This document shows positions 9,012 to 17,734 of a DNA stretch of 28,757 bases, one piece after another. The DNA is taken from the NCBI RefSeq assembly GCF_910578445.1, contig NZ_CAJTQC010000035.1, forward strand, positions 1-28,757. Reading direction: 5' to 3'. Under the pieces are notes generated by a model. The model made no database searches, was not told the origin of the DNA, and saw only the letters and a program-made list of their open reading frames with translations. Origin of the DNA: an uncultured Duncaniella sp. Its GTDB lineage: Bacteria > Bacteroidota > Bacteroidia > Bacteroidales > Muribaculaceae. How positions within the stretch are numbered: position 1 is the stretch's first letter; each line of letters opens with the position of its first letter. The translations under genes were made by a program, and so were the position numbers.

Positions 9012-9815
9012 TCAATGGAATTTCAGCAGTGAATAAACGCGCGTCACGACATAAACTACGGTCATTATCAGGACTATGAGAGCCGAACACGGCACATCGA
9101 TAACCGTTCCAAGCAACAAACCGGCTACACAGCAGACAACCGATACGAGAACCGAAAGAAGCATCATTGATTTAAATCTATGACAGAAAGTTTCGGAAAT
9201 CATCTGGGGAAGAGCAAGCATCGACATGAGAAGCATCACTCCGACAAGGCGTATTGTCAGGACAATGCACACGGCCACAGCCACAGTCATGGCAGTAGTG
9301 ATGAAAGTTACAGGCAAATGACGCACCCGGGCAAAATCCGGGTCAAAAGCGCATATGACAATCTTTCGGAAAAAACAAGCGAAGAAAATAAGCAGCAGAG
9401 CGGTATAAATACCAAACGACCACAAATCACCGCTTGTTATGGTCAGCACATTACCAAAAAGAAAGGCATTAAGCTCAGGCACATAACCGGGTGTCATAAA
9501 TATGAACAACGTACCCAAGGCCATACCAAGGGCCCAGACGACTGCAATGGCAGAATCCTCTCTGACTCTATGGCTCTTAGACATCCACTGTACACCCAAC
9601 GATGAGGCTACGGCAAACACTCCGGCCATGAGCACTGGATTACAGCCAAGAAAATATCCCAGCCCGAGTCCTCCGAAACAGGCATGTGTCACACCTCCTG
9701 AAATCGAGACGAGACGTCGCGTAACTATATATGTGCCTATAACAGCCGATGCCACACTCAGCAACAGAATACCGACAAGGGCATTACGAAAAAAGTCATA
9801 GCCGAATATTTCCAC
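9012..9815 (-). CDS. Metal ABC transporter permease (ABC-3 / ZnuB-like)
   Basis: A 267-residue polytopic inner-membrane protein of the ABC-3 family, whose members form the channel of zinc, manganese or iron importers (ZnuB, MntB, TroC). Family signs are the N-terminal NALVGILLLSVASAVIGTYIV helix, the RRLVSISGGVTHACFGGLGLG segment (a cytoplasmic coupling region that contacts the ATPase in relatives), and several further hydrophobic helices to the end. Length is normal. The cognate ATPase and metal-binding protein are not in this window, so they must be encoded elsewhere. It is the last gene of a five-gene minus-strand operon and starts 7 bases after the preceding small membrane-protein gene. 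Metal specificity cannot be assigned from sequence alone. Confidence 0.88.
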   Translation of the reverse strand: MEIFGYDFFRNALVGILLLSVASAVIGTYIVTRRLVSISGGVTHACFGGLGLGYFLGCNPVLMAGVFAVASSLGVQWMSKSHRVREDSAIAVVWALGMALGTLFIFMTPGYVPELNAFLFGNVLTITSGDLWSFGIYTALLLIFFACFFRKIVICAFDPDFARVRHLPVTFITTAMTVAVAVCIVLTIRLVGVMLLMSMLALPQMISETFCHRFKSMMLLSVLVSVVCCVAGLLLGTVIDVPCSALIVLIMTVVYVVTRVYSLLKFH

Positions 9816-9822
9816 TTATCAA

Positions 9823-10230
9823 TCAAGCTTTTAAATTATTATTCCTCCTTACAGCATCGTCCACCATCATCAGCCACTCGTCGCGTAAGGACGTCGGAAG
9901 AGCCACATTGCGCTGTGTGAGCGACACTCCCCACGGATAGATATCATCCGGCAGCAATGTATAGAGCACTTCACGAAATTCCTCCTCCTCATCCTCGGAA
10001 TACCCGTCGGGTTGACGGCCTGCGAAACGGTCAAGTTCCTCATCATCATAATAAACCGGTTTACCGTCAGCCGAAAGACCTTTCTCACACACGGCATGAA
10101 GCCCGCAACACTCCTCCTCAGCGACCGAAGGTTCGGCTGCGGCTTCACCATCCTTATCGGGACGGTGTGTGAGATACAGTATCAGGCCCGTGACAACAGT
10201 CACGGCAAGTATAATCAGAGCGCCTGTCAT
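9823..10230 (-). CDS. Small Cys-rich single-pass membrane protein
   Basis: A 135-residue protein with one N-terminal membrane helix (about 3-20, LIILAVTVVTGLILYL) and then a strongly acidic soluble part. Two blocks stand out: a Cys/His cluster ECCGLHAVCE (Cys41, Cys42, His45, Cys48) and YYDDEELDRFAGR (60-72), followed by a long acidic run and EFREVLYTLLPDDI. I recognise it as a small Bacteroidales family that databases sometimes call 'phospholipase'; I see no phospholipase catalytic motif and would not use that name. It lies between aroA (20 bases upstream) and the metal permease (7 bases downstream), so co-expression with the permease is likely. A metal-binding role for the Cys/His cluster is only inference from motif and neighbour. 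Confidence 0.75.
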   Translation of the reverse strand: MTGALIILAVTVVTGLILYLTHRPDKDGEAAAEPSVAEEECCGLHAVCEKGLSADGKPVYYDDEELDRFAGRQPDGYSEDEEEEFREVLYTLLPDDIYPWGVSLTQRNVALPTSLRDEWLMMVDDAVRRNNNLKA

Positions 10231-10250
10231 TGGGATAAAGCTGATTTGGG

Positions 10251-11516
10251 TTATTCTTCCACCGGGTCAGGAAGCGGTGCGTCACCGTCAAGAAGCGTAA
10301 ACCCGGCCTCACGAAGCGCATCCCAGAATCCGGGATAGGATTTGGCTACAACCTCGACATCCTTGATGATAATTCCGGGAAGGAATAAAGAAATGGGGGC
10401 GAGACACATTGCCATACGGTGGTCTGCATAGGTCTCAAACACTGGTAAAGCGTCAATCGGGCGGCGCTGTCCCTCCCACGACACTACGTCGTTTCCTTCG
10501 GGCTGAATGAAGACTCCGATTTTAGCCAGTTCGGTTTTCAGGGCACTGACGCGGTCTGTCTCCTTTATGGCAAGTGTCGAAAGCCCTGTGAAATGAAACG
10601 GAATCCCGAGCATGACACAGGTGACGATGACATACTGCGCAAGATCCGGAGTGTCAGAGAAGTCCACACGGAGTCTGGCATCCTGATCAGGCGAAGGGAT
10701 GAGGTCTGATCCGCCCTCCTCGCCTTCCCACTGCGTATCGACACCGAGTCGGGTGAATATATCGGCAAGCTTGCGGTCGCCCTGACAGGATTCACACGAA
10801 AGATTATCTATCGTCACAGCACCCGACGAGATAGCCTCTATCTCATACCATGCAGCAGCCGCGCTCCAGTCTCCTTCAATCTTGAAGTCAAACGGACGGT
10901 AGGACTGAGGACGAATTGTGACAACACCGTCAAAAAACTCGCTTTCAACGCCTGCATCTTCCATCATCTTGAGTGTCATCAGGATGTACGGACGCGAAAC
11001 GGTCTCACCCGCAAAGGTAAGTTTCAGTCCTTCAGTCATTGTAGGAGCAACCATCAGCAATGCTGAGATATATTGCGAGCTTACCGATGAATCGAGGGTC
11101 AGCTCGCCACCCTTGAGCCTGCGTCCGCGGATACGAAGGGGAGGGAATCCCTCCTCTCCTGCATAGTCAATGTCCGCGCCAAGAGCACGGAGAGCCTCGA
11201 CAAGCACCTTTATGGGACGTTGACGCATCCGCTCGCTACCGTCAAGAATCAGGTCTGAGCCTTCCTTGGCAGCAAAATATGCAGTCAGGAAACGCATCGT
11301 AGTCCCGGCTGCGCCGATATTGATGACATCGGCGTCAGGCGTAGCCAAAGCTTCGCGCATGGCATCGGTATCGTCACATTCAGCAACATTCTCAAGCCTT
11401 GCAGCCCCGGAAGTGAGCGCATTGATTATCAAAGCGCGGTTGCTCATGCTTTTGGAAAGCGGGAGACTGAGTCTGGTTTCTAAAAAACCGTCGGGAGGTA
11501 ATATTCTATAGTCCAA
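10251..11516 (-). CDS. aroA: 3-phosphoshikimate 1-carboxyvinyltransferase (EPSP synthase)
   Basis: AroA joins phosphoenolpyruvate to shikimate 3-phosphate, the sixth step of the shikimate pathway to aromatic amino acids. Diagnostic segments are LPLSKSMSNRALI (18-30, substrate-binding Lys22, Ser23 and Arg27), GAAGTTMRFL, LDSSVSSQYISALL, the IKETDRVSAL block and the YADHRMAM block near the C-terminus. I chose a TTG start at 11516, giving 421 residues beginning MDYRILPPDG, the usual family length. The only upstream ATG in frame (11618) would lie inside the preceding gene and add 34 residues unlike any AroA N-terminus. The gene sits third in a five-gene operon, 50 bases after the stop of the preceding gene. 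The exact start is the uncertain part; identity is not. Confidence 0.93.
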   Translation of the reverse strand: MDYRILPPDGFLETRLSLPLSKSMSNRALIINALTSGAARLENVAECDDTDAMREALATPDADVINIGAAGTTMRFLTAYFAAKEGSDLILDGSERMRQRPIKVLVEALRALGADIDYAGEEGFPPLRIRGRRLKGGELTLDSSVSSQYISALLMVAPTMTEGLKLTFAGETVSRPYILMTLKMMEDAGVESEFFDGVVTIRPQSYRPFDFKIEGDWSAAAAWYEIEAISSGAVTIDNLSCESCQGDRKLADIFTRLGVDTQWEGEEGGSDLIPSPDQDARLRVDFSDTPDLAQYVIVTCVMLGIPFHFTGLSTLAIKETDRVSALKTELAKIGVFIQPEGNDVVSWEGQRRPIDALPVFETYADHRMAMCLAPISLFLPGIIIKDVEVVAKSYPGFWDALREAGFTLLDGDAPLPDPVEE

Positions 11517-11566
11517 TGGAAAAGTCTTTTTAAATATAATTATATTCAAGCTATCTGTGAACTGTG

Positions 11567-12139
11567 CTACTGCACAGGGGTAAAGGAGACCAGAATGTTG
11601 TTGGAAGCTCCACGCCATGGGAGAGTGCCGTAATAGCGTTTGAACGTCAGTCTGACAGGCGTGCCGCTTCCCTGATATTGCTGTAGGCGACGGGCAAGAT
11701 TGTCATCAGGAATACTGAAATATACGTCGCGGGAATAAACTCTCTGTGTATCGGCAAGTTGCGACTCGCTCACCATCTCGCCTTCAAACGTATGAAAAAC
11801 AATGCCTCTCTTCTCGACGAGCGTCACAAAACCGGTCGACTGTGATTCGGTCACGTAAGGTACAAAATATCTTATCCACACCGTCAGCCCTAACGCACAG
11901 ATGATTATGATGAAAAACCATATCAATATGCGTTTGCCCCTCCGGCGCGGCTTGACTGGCATATCCTCTGTATCCTGACCGTCAGTGTCGCCAAAATCAA
12001 ATTCCGGAGACTTTGTCCCGGTGTCGGTTGAATTATCCATGACTTTCTGACCGGCGGTATCAGCCATTCCACCGTCACTCACATTGTCTTTTGAAAAGTC
12101 GTGCAGGAAATAATCCTTGTCGCTATCGTCAAATTTCAT
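11567..12139 (-). CDS. Single-pass membrane protein of unknown function
   Basis: I cannot assign a function. The 190-residue protein has a polar, acidic, probably disordered N-terminal segment (1-60), a basic stretch PRRRGKR (64-70), one membrane helix (about 71-89, ILIWFFIIIICALGLTVWI), and a roughly 100-residue C-terminal domain. The arrangement suggests a cytoplasmic N-terminus and an extracytoplasmic domain. The domain includes GIVFHTFEGEMVSESQL and a C-terminal LTFKRYYGTLPWRG motif, which I recall as typical of a small conserved Bacteroidales membrane family. It follows the flippase-like gene by 13 bases and precedes aroA, so it is co-transcribed with both. Confidence 0.8.
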   Translation of the reverse strand: MKFDDSDKDYFLHDFSKDNVSDGGMADTAGQKVMDNSTDTGTKSPEFDFGDTDGQDTEDMPVKPRRRGKRILIWFFIIIICALGLTVWIRYFVPYVTESQSTGFVTLVEKRGIVFHTFEGEMVSESQLADTQRVYSRDVYFSIPDDNLARRLQQYQGSGTPVRLTFKRYYGTLPWRGASNNILVSFTPVQ

Positions 12140-12152
12140 TCCTAATTTTCAA

Positions 12153-13217
12153 TTATTTATGTCGTTTAGATAGTGCAATGCAGCCGAACGTAAGCAAGCC
12201 CTGCATAATAAGCACGAGAGTCTGCACCCCCATAAGCATATTTGCAAATGTCAGGGCATATTCACGTGTAAGCCCGGAAATACCGGATGAAAAGAGAGTT
12301 ATGCCAAACATCATGGCCCACTGATAAGGTCCGATGCCACCGTTTGACGGCACTCCCATCGAAATACTTGTAAACACAAAACATACGGCAAGTGCGGCGA
12401 TGCCATAACGTGCCATCATCTCGGCCGTCAGCGGAAACGACAGGAAGGCACAATAGAGAGCCGTGATATACGAACCCCAAAGCAAAACCGTGTAGCAGAG
12501 CCACAGTCCTTTACCGCGCATCTTTACAATGACGGCAAAACCCTTCCACAATCCTGACCATATCCCCTTGATTCTCTTAATGATTTTCTGTTCGGGATAA
12601 CGGACAAAAAGCCAGATGCAGACCACAAGAGTCGCGATGAAAGCACCCCAAAGCAAAGGCGAGCCAAGTAGGTCAAGAAGTTTTGACAGCATTCCGCCAT
12701 CCTGTCCGAGATAGGCTTTAAGCTGTGTGCCGGCAGGGATGAAAGTGAGCAGCAGCAGAATAAAGACTGCCACCGTATCGGCCAGACGGTCAGCTACCAT
12801 CGACCCGAAGACAGTTGTAAACGGCGCTTTTTCCCTATTGGCTATGTATCCTGTGCGCCACACTTCGCCAAGACGCGGAAAGACAAGATTGACGGAGTAA
12901 GTTCCCAATATACTCAATACGAGCTGTCCGAAAGAGGGGCGGATGCCAAGCGCACGGAGCTGTATCTGCCAGCGCGCCGCACGAAACACCTGAGCCATAA
13001 TCCCGAAAAATATATTGAGTCCTATCCACCTGAAATCGCAATCACGCCGGATGATGTTCCACATCTTAGCCGGATTAATATCTTCGTTATGAAACAGCAG
13101 CCAACACAAGCCAACTGAAATAACAAGCGGAACGCCGTATTTCAGCAAGTATGAGCCCAGACGCTTTTTAGCTGTTCCGGAACTCAACAAAGAATTATCA
13201 TCGGTCTTGCCATCCAT
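12153..13217 (-). CDS. Flippase-like membrane protein (YbhN / LPG-synthase TM family)
   Basis: A 354-residue polytopic inner-membrane protein of the family that contains YbhN/AglD-like proteins and the membrane half of lysylphosphatidylglycerol synthase (MprF). Typical pieces are FRAARWQIQLRALG after the second helix, LGTYSVNLVFPRLGEVWRTGYIA with its conserved Pro-Arg-x-Gly-Glu, VADRLADTVAVF, and the C-terminal MGVPSNGGIGPYQWAM segment. It lacks the soluble aminoacyl-transferase domain of MprF, so it is not a lysyl-PG synthase by itself; a lipid or glycolipid translocation role is inferred from the family. It is the first gene of the minus-strand operon and has a near-ideal promoter 52 bases upstream. 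Confidence 0.85.
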   Translation of the reverse strand: MDGKTDDNSLLSSGTAKKRLGSYLLKYGVPLVISVGLCWLLFHNEDINPAKMWNIIRRDCDFRWIGLNIFFGIMAQVFRAARWQIQLRALGIRPSFGQLVLSILGTYSVNLVFPRLGEVWRTGYIANREKAPFTTVFGSMVADRLADTVAVFILLLLTFIPAGTQLKAYLGQDGGMLSKLLDLLGSPLLWGAFIATLVVCIWLFVRYPEQKIIKRIKGIWSGLWKGFAVIVKMRGKGLWLCYTVLLWGSYITALYCAFLSFPLTAEMMARYGIAALAVCFVFTSISMGVPSNGGIGPYQWAMMFGITLFSSGISGLTREYALTFANMLMGVQTLVLIMQGLLTFGCIALSKRHK

Positions 13218-13268
13218 CTTTTAAACCAAAGAAATTACGTTGGAATTACAAAATTATTCTTCAACCTA

Positions 13269-13300
13269 CAAATTTACATAAAAATACTTGTTCATGCAAA
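13269..13300 (-). promoter_or_regulatory. Promoter of the flippase-aroA-permease operon
   Basis: The minus strand shows TTTG (13297-13300), a 20-base spacer and TAAATTTG (13269-13276). Both elements match the Bacteroidetes promoter, with the same spacing as the barrel-gene promoter. The start codon at 13217 is about 50 bases downstream. A second TAnnTTTG-like box (13249-13256) has no -33 partner. Confidence 0.75.
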
Positions 13301-13443
13301 AATCAGGCCGTTACTTTAAAAACAAATTTTAAACAATAGCTACTTAAGCAAGCAACAATACGTATGGAATCAACGTTAAAAAATTGAAAGGGCCATCAGA
13401 CTGTCTGTCCTTAACACGTATCACTTCAACTATCGCTTACCCT

Positions 13444-13953
13444 ATGGGAACTGCCGCAACCGTCATAATTGCCATCACAGTGGTGTGTATCCTCCTGCTC
13501 ATAGCCGGAATCATACTTACATTCCTCTCCAACCGTCTGGCCTGCCCGACCACCTATCTCGGCCTTCTCGGAATCGGGCTTACAATTGCCGACATCCCTG
13601 CCACAAACTCGCTTATATTCTGGGGCATAGCAACAGCGATAGTCATATGTCTCGAATATATGCTCCCTAAAAAGATTACATCCTCACGCCGTGGCGTGGG
13701 CTATATAGCCGGAGCGGCTCTTGCGGGAACATTCGTCGGACTGGCAATATCACACGAATGGATGATTGTAGGAGCGGTGGCCGGTGCTATACTCGGCGGA
13801 ATAGCCTACAGCCGCACCCCGGCAGGAAGCATCATGGAATTTCCATCTTCCAAATTTTTAAACTATCTTTGCGCCAAGGGACTCCCGGCAGTAGTGACCA
13901 TGTGCATGGCCGGTACTTCAGTCCTCTGGTTTGCGGCAATCCTCAATCAGTAA
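13444..13953 (+). CDS. Small multipass membrane protein, DUF456-like
   Basis: A 169-residue hydrophobic protein with about four to five membrane segments: residues 3-28, 35-65, 80-105 and 140-165. The segment CLEYMLPKKITSSRRGVGYIAGAALAG and the Gly-rich VGAVAGAILGGIAYSRTPAG resemble DUF456 proteins, whose biochemical role is unknown. I chose the ATG at 13444 because it opens directly into the first membrane helix; a TTG 60 bases upstream in the same frame would add a polar, unconserved tail. It begins a plus-strand series with the DUF4919 gene 43 bases downstream. I could not find an exact TAnnTTTG box in front of it. Confidence 0.7.
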   Translation: MGTAATVIIAITVVCILLLIAGIILTFLSNRLACPTTYLGLLGIGLTIADIPATNSLIFWGIATAIVICLEYMLPKKITSSRRGVGYIAGAALAGTFVGLAISHEWMIVGAVAGAILGGIAYSRTPAGSIMEFPSSKFLNYLCAKGLPAVVTMCMAGTSVLWFAAILNQ

Positions 13954-13996
13954 CAATTTCCAACTTCTCCCAACAAAAAACAACTGTTTCTCCAAT

Positions 13997-14698
13997 ATGC
14001 GAACTGTCATCTCAATCATATTCTCACTATTCCTGATTACCGGCGCGTCCGCCCAGATAAACAAACTTAAGCGTGAAAAGCCTGACCTTGAAAAAATCAG
14101 ACTGGAAACTCTCGACTCTAAATCTCAGTACTATTATCCGAGACTCATGCAGGAATTCCAACGCAACGACACGCTGATGAAAATCGACAAATACCGTCAC
14201 CTGTATCTCGGCTACATGTTTCAGGAAGACTACAATCCTTATCGCTCGTCGCAGCGCGACATCCACTACAACGTACTCAACCGTTCCTCTAAACTGACAC
14301 GTCAGGAATGTGACTCCGTGATAGCATATGCCGAGAAGGCCCTCGCCGACAATCCGTTCAATCTCGGAGAAATGGTGATGCTCATAAACGCACTTCGTGA
14401 AAAAGGCAAGACCAATCTTGCCAATATATGGCAATACAAGCTCAACTATCTCCTCATGGCCATCGTCTCGACGGGGACAGGCGAGGATGAGGAAAACGCT
14501 TGGTATGTCATAGAGCCTCAACACGAATACGTGTTGCTCAACATGATGGACTATACGGTCGCAGACCACGTGTTCTACGACCCGTCATACGAATATATAA
14601 CCGTCAAGGATTCGGAAGGTAAGCCAAAAGGCGGATTCTATTTCAACATAGGTCCGTTGCTGAAAGAATATTATCGTAAACATCCCGACGAACTTTAG
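13997..14698 (+). CDS. Exported DUF4919-family protein
   Basis: A 233-residue protein with a clear signal peptide (MRTVISIIFSLFLITGASAQ). The mature part, with DSKSQYYYPRLMQEFQRND, YRHLYLGYMFQEDYNPYRSS, an ALADNPFNLGEMV helix pair, EPQHEYVLLNMM and a terminal GGFYFNIGPLL, matches what I know of DUF4919, a Bacteroidetes family of unknown function. The middle part is mostly helical and TPR-like. No lipobox cysteine follows the signal peptide, so it is probably periplasmic. I chose the ATG at 13997 because it begins the signal peptide; extending to 13931 would overlap the previous gene and put 22 polar residues before the signal. It lies upstream of the GH3 gene on the same strand. Confidence 0.8.
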   Translation: MRTVISIIFSLFLITGASAQINKLKREKPDLEKIRLETLDSKSQYYYPRLMQEFQRNDTLMKIDKYRHLYLGYMFQEDYNPYRSSQRDIHYNVLNRSSKLTRQECDSVIAYAEKALADNPFNLGEMVMLINALREKGKTNLANIWQYKLNYLLMAIVSTGTGEDEENAWYVIEPQHEYVLLNMMDYTVADHVFYDPSYEYITVKDSEGKPKGGFYFNIGPLLKEYYRKHPDEL

Positions 14699-14767
14699 GC
14701 TATACGGCAGAAGCAGCCCGACATGACTGCCAATCTTTCTAATCCTTAAAACGATAAAAAACACGAA

Positions 14768-16282
14768 ATGGACTTCACCCCCTTTGCACGTGCGCTGTTT
14801 GGCAGGCGTGTCAACGCTTCCCGTTCATGGACAGGACACACGCGGGAGATACAGCTATCTGAACTCGAACTGTTGCTCTGCGCTCTCAGGAAAACGAGGT
14901 GGGCAGCCGAGAAAGGGCTCTCAGATGTCAGAACATATGATGAATACCGCATAGCTCTACCGACCACCGTCCCATATTCAGAACTACGTCCTTGGATTAT
15001 GAGGATGATTGAGGGCGAGAAAGATATCCTCTGGCCCGGAGCTACCCGCAATTTCGCACAATCGTCAGGGACTTCCGACGGAAAAAGCAAATACATTCCC
15101 GTCACACGCGAGTCATTTGCAAGATCCCACTACAAAGGCGGAGCAGACGTCGTGGCCCACTATCTCAACCTCTATCCCGACAGCCGAATATTTTCAGGTA
15201 AGAGTTTCATACTCGGCGGCAGTTTTGCCAATGAACTTAACCTGAAATCAGGAGTAAAGGTCGGCGACCTGTCAGCCAATCTGATAGACAATATAAATCC
15301 TGTTGCCAATTTCTTCCGTATCCCGTCGAAGCAGATTGCGCTCCTCGAAGACTGGTCCGTAAAACTCCCGGCGTTGGTCAAAGCAGCAGCAGGCAAAAAC
15401 ATCACCAACATTTCCGGAGTCCCGTCATGGTTTCTCACAGTCCTGAAGCAAATCATTGCCAAAGAGGGTGTTTCAAGCATTCATGATGTATGGCCAAACC
15501 TCGAAGTCTTTTTTCACGGAGGAATCTCAATGGCTCCGTATCATGAACAATACAGCCACATCACCTCTCCGAAAATGCGTTATCTCGAATGTTACAACGC
15601 CTCGGAAGGATTCTTCGCCCTTCAGAATGCCATTGACGACCCGTCGCTCCTTCTATTGCTCGACTGCGGAACTTTCTTTGAATTCATCCATGTCGACGAT
15701 GCTGAAAGCGACCGCCCTGAAATCATCCCGTCATGGGAAGTCGAGGAGGGTGAAAACTACGCTATGGTCATCAGCTCATGCAACGGTCTCTGGCGCTATC
15801 CGATAGGCGACACTGTCAGAATAGAATCTGTCAATCCTCTAAAAATAACCATATCAGGACGGACCAAGAGCTACATCAACGCATTTGGCGAGGAACTCAT
15901 GGTGCAGAATGCTGAAGCGGCTCTGACAAAAGTATGCCGGGAGCTTGATTGCGATATAGCCAACTACACGGCAGCTCCGGTTTATGCCTCTGACCATTCG
16001 CGCGGAAGACACGAATGGCTCATCGAATTCAACCGCGAGCCAGCGTCGATTGACGAATTCGCCTCTAAACTCGACATAGCATTGCAGCACGAAAACAGTG
16101 ATTATGAGGCCAAACGAAGCCACGGAATATTTCTCGACCCACTGACAGTTGTCAAAGGACGTCCCGGAGTATTCGAGGCATGGCTCGCATCGACAGGCAA
16201 ACTGGGAGGCCAGCGCAAAGTGCCACGCTTGTCAAACTCACGCCATCCGATTGATGAGATTCTAAAATTCAACAATATCTAA
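14768..16282 (+). CDS. GH3-family acyl-adenylating protein
   Basis: A 504-residue member of the GH3 (auxin-responsive promoter) family, within the ANL adenylating superfamily. Plant relatives adenylate a carboxylic acid such as indole-acetate or jasmonate and join it to an amino acid. The three nucleotide-binding motifs are visible: motif I SSGTSDGKSKYIP (99-111), motif II YNASEGFF (276-283) and motif III LWRYPIGDTV (341-350), followed by ISGRTKSYINAFGEEL in the C-terminal domain hinge. The protein should therefore bind ATP and form an acyl-adenylate; its acid and acceptor are unknown. There is no signal peptide, so it is cytoplasmic. It is followed 20 bases later by the alkaline phosphatase gene. 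Confidence 0.9.
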   Translation: MDFTPFARALFGRRVNASRSWTGHTREIQLSELELLLCALRKTRWAAEKGLSDVRTYDEYRIALPTTVPYSELRPWIMRMIEGEKDILWPGATRNFAQSSGTSDGKSKYIPVTRESFARSHYKGGADVVAHYLNLYPDSRIFSGKSFILGGSFANELNLKSGVKVGDLSANLIDNINPVANFFRIPSKQIALLEDWSVKLPALVKAAAGKNITNISGVPSWFLTVLKQIIAKEGVSSIHDVWPNLEVFFHGGISMAPYHEQYSHITSPKMRYLECYNASEGFFALQNAIDDPSLLLLLDCGTFFEFIHVDDAESDRPEIIPSWEVEEGENYAMVISSCNGLWRYPIGDTVRIESVNPLKITISGRTKSYINAFGEELMVQNAEAALTKVCRELDCDIANYTAAPVYASDHSRGRHEWLIEFNREPASIDEFASKLDIALQHENSDYEAKRSHGIFLDPLTVVKGRPGVFEAWLASTGKLGGQRKVPRLSNSRHPIDEILKFNNI

Positions 16283-16302
16283 CTTAAATCATTATAACAC
16301 TG

Positions 16303-17694
16303 ATGAAACACAGATTTATTTCAGCCATCGCGTCAGTTCTCGTCGCAGGTTCGGTATTCGCTAATTCACCGAAATACATATTCTACTACATTGGCGACGG
16401 TATGGGCATGGGGCAGGTTATGGGAGCTGAAGCCTATAACCGGACCGTACTCGGCAATAAAGATCATCTGCTGATGATGCAATTTCCCGTTTCAGCCGTA
16501 GCTACAACATATTCGGCATCATCGCCCGTGACAGACTCCGCAGCTGCAGGAACTGCCCTTGCCTCAGGCCATAAGACAAAGAACGGAATGCTCGGCATGG
16601 CTGCCGACTCAACCGCCGTCACTTCGATAGCCAAGACTCTTTTCGACGACGGATATGGAATAGGACTTGTCACATCAGTATATCCCGACGATGCAACACC
16701 CGGAGCATTCTATACACACGTCCCCGCACGTTCGATGTACTATGAAATCGGAAAGGACGCGGCATCATGCGGCTATGACTTTATCGGAGGTTCCAACCTT
16801 CGCGGCACAAAGAACAAAAAGACAGGTGAAAAGACCGATCTCATGGACATATTCGCTGAAAACAATGTCCGTGTGATCCGTGGCACTGAAGGATTCGACA
16901 CCATCACATCTCGCCGTGTGCTCATGCTTTCTCCGTTCGAAGACCGCACTTCAAACATTGGCTATACAATCGACTCCATCCCCGGTGCGCTCACACTCCC
17001 GGCAATGACCGAAGCCTGCATCAAACATCTCGAACGCAATGGCCGCGACCGCTTTTTCATGATGGTCGAAGGCGGTAACATCGATCATGCCGGACATGCA
17101 AACGACGGAGGGACAATCATAAAAGAGATGCTTAACTTTCAGGAATCTCTCGCCATTGCCTATAAGTACTATCTCGCACACCCCGACGAAACTCTCATCG
17201 TAGTGACAGCCGACCATGAAACAGGCGGTATGGGGCTTGGCAACAACGCTGTCGGCTATAACCTTAATCTTGGCTACTACGACTATCAGAAGATTTCAAA
17301 GGATGAATTCTCTGACTATTGCCGCAGTCTTGCCCGTAGCCGTCGTGCCTATCGCTGGGACGATATGGAGGACTTTCTCAAAGAAAAACTCGGTTTCTGG
17401 TCACATGTCCCTGTCACACCCGAACAGACAGCCATGCTCAAGGAGGACTTCGAACGCTGCATTCTCCACCAGAGCGGATCGGACCAGAAGACTCTCTATA
17501 AGAATTTTGACGAGTTCACAGTCAAAGTATTCAGAGTCCTTGACAGCTTTACCGGCCTCGGATGGACAACAAACGGCCACAGCGGCGGCCTCGTCCCTGT
17601 CTACGCTGTCGGAGTGGGTGCAGAGAAATTCGCATCATTCAACGACAACACCGAACTCCCCAAAATCATCATGGAAATCGTAAATGGAAAGTAA
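16303..17694 (+). CDS. Alkaline phosphatase
   Basis: A 463-residue exported phosphomonoesterase of the PhoA-type metalloenzyme family. The signal peptide is residues 1-20 (MKHRFISAIASVLVAGSVFA). Metal and catalytic residues in family order are Asp32 in IGDGMG, the phosphorylated Ser79 in VTDSAAAGTA (equivalent to Ser102 of E. coli PhoA), Asp261/His262/His265 in NIDHAGHA, Asp304/His305 in TADHETGG, and His426 in NGHSGGL. It lacks the Cys pairs of E. coli PhoA but otherwise appears complete. It acts in the periplasm to release phosphate. It is placed immediately after the GH3 gene and ends at the hairpin at 17735-17792. I see no Pho-box I could defend upstream. Confidence 0.93.
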   Translation: MKHRFISAIASVLVAGSVFANSPKYIFYYIGDGMGMGQVMGAEAYNRTVLGNKDHLLMMQFPVSAVATTYSASSPVTDSAAAGTALASGHKTKNGMLGMAADSTAVTSIAKTLFDDGYGIGLVTSVYPDDATPGAFYTHVPARSMYYEIGKDAASCGYDFIGGSNLRGTKNKKTGEKTDLMDIFAENNVRVIRGTEGFDTITSRRVLMLSPFEDRTSNIGYTIDSIPGALTLPAMTEACIKHLERNGRDRFFMMVEGGNIDHAGHANDGGTIIKEMLNFQESLAIAYKYYLAHPDETLIVVTADHETGGMGLGNNAVGYNLNLGYYDYQKISKDEFSDYCRSLARSRRAYRWDDMEDFLKEKLGFWSHVPVTPEQTAMLKEDFERCILHQSGSDQKTLYKNFDEFTVKVFRVLDSFTGLGWTTNGHSGGLVPVYAVGVGAEKFASFNDNTELPKIIMEIVNGK

Positions 17695-17734
17695 CAGACT
17701 CCCATAGCCTCTAAACATCCATAATTCGAAATAT

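Noticed and set aside
13384..13443. Upstream TTG start for the DUF456-like gene
   Set aside because: It adds 20 polar residues before the first membrane helix; the ATG at 13444 gives a normal membrane-protein N-terminus.
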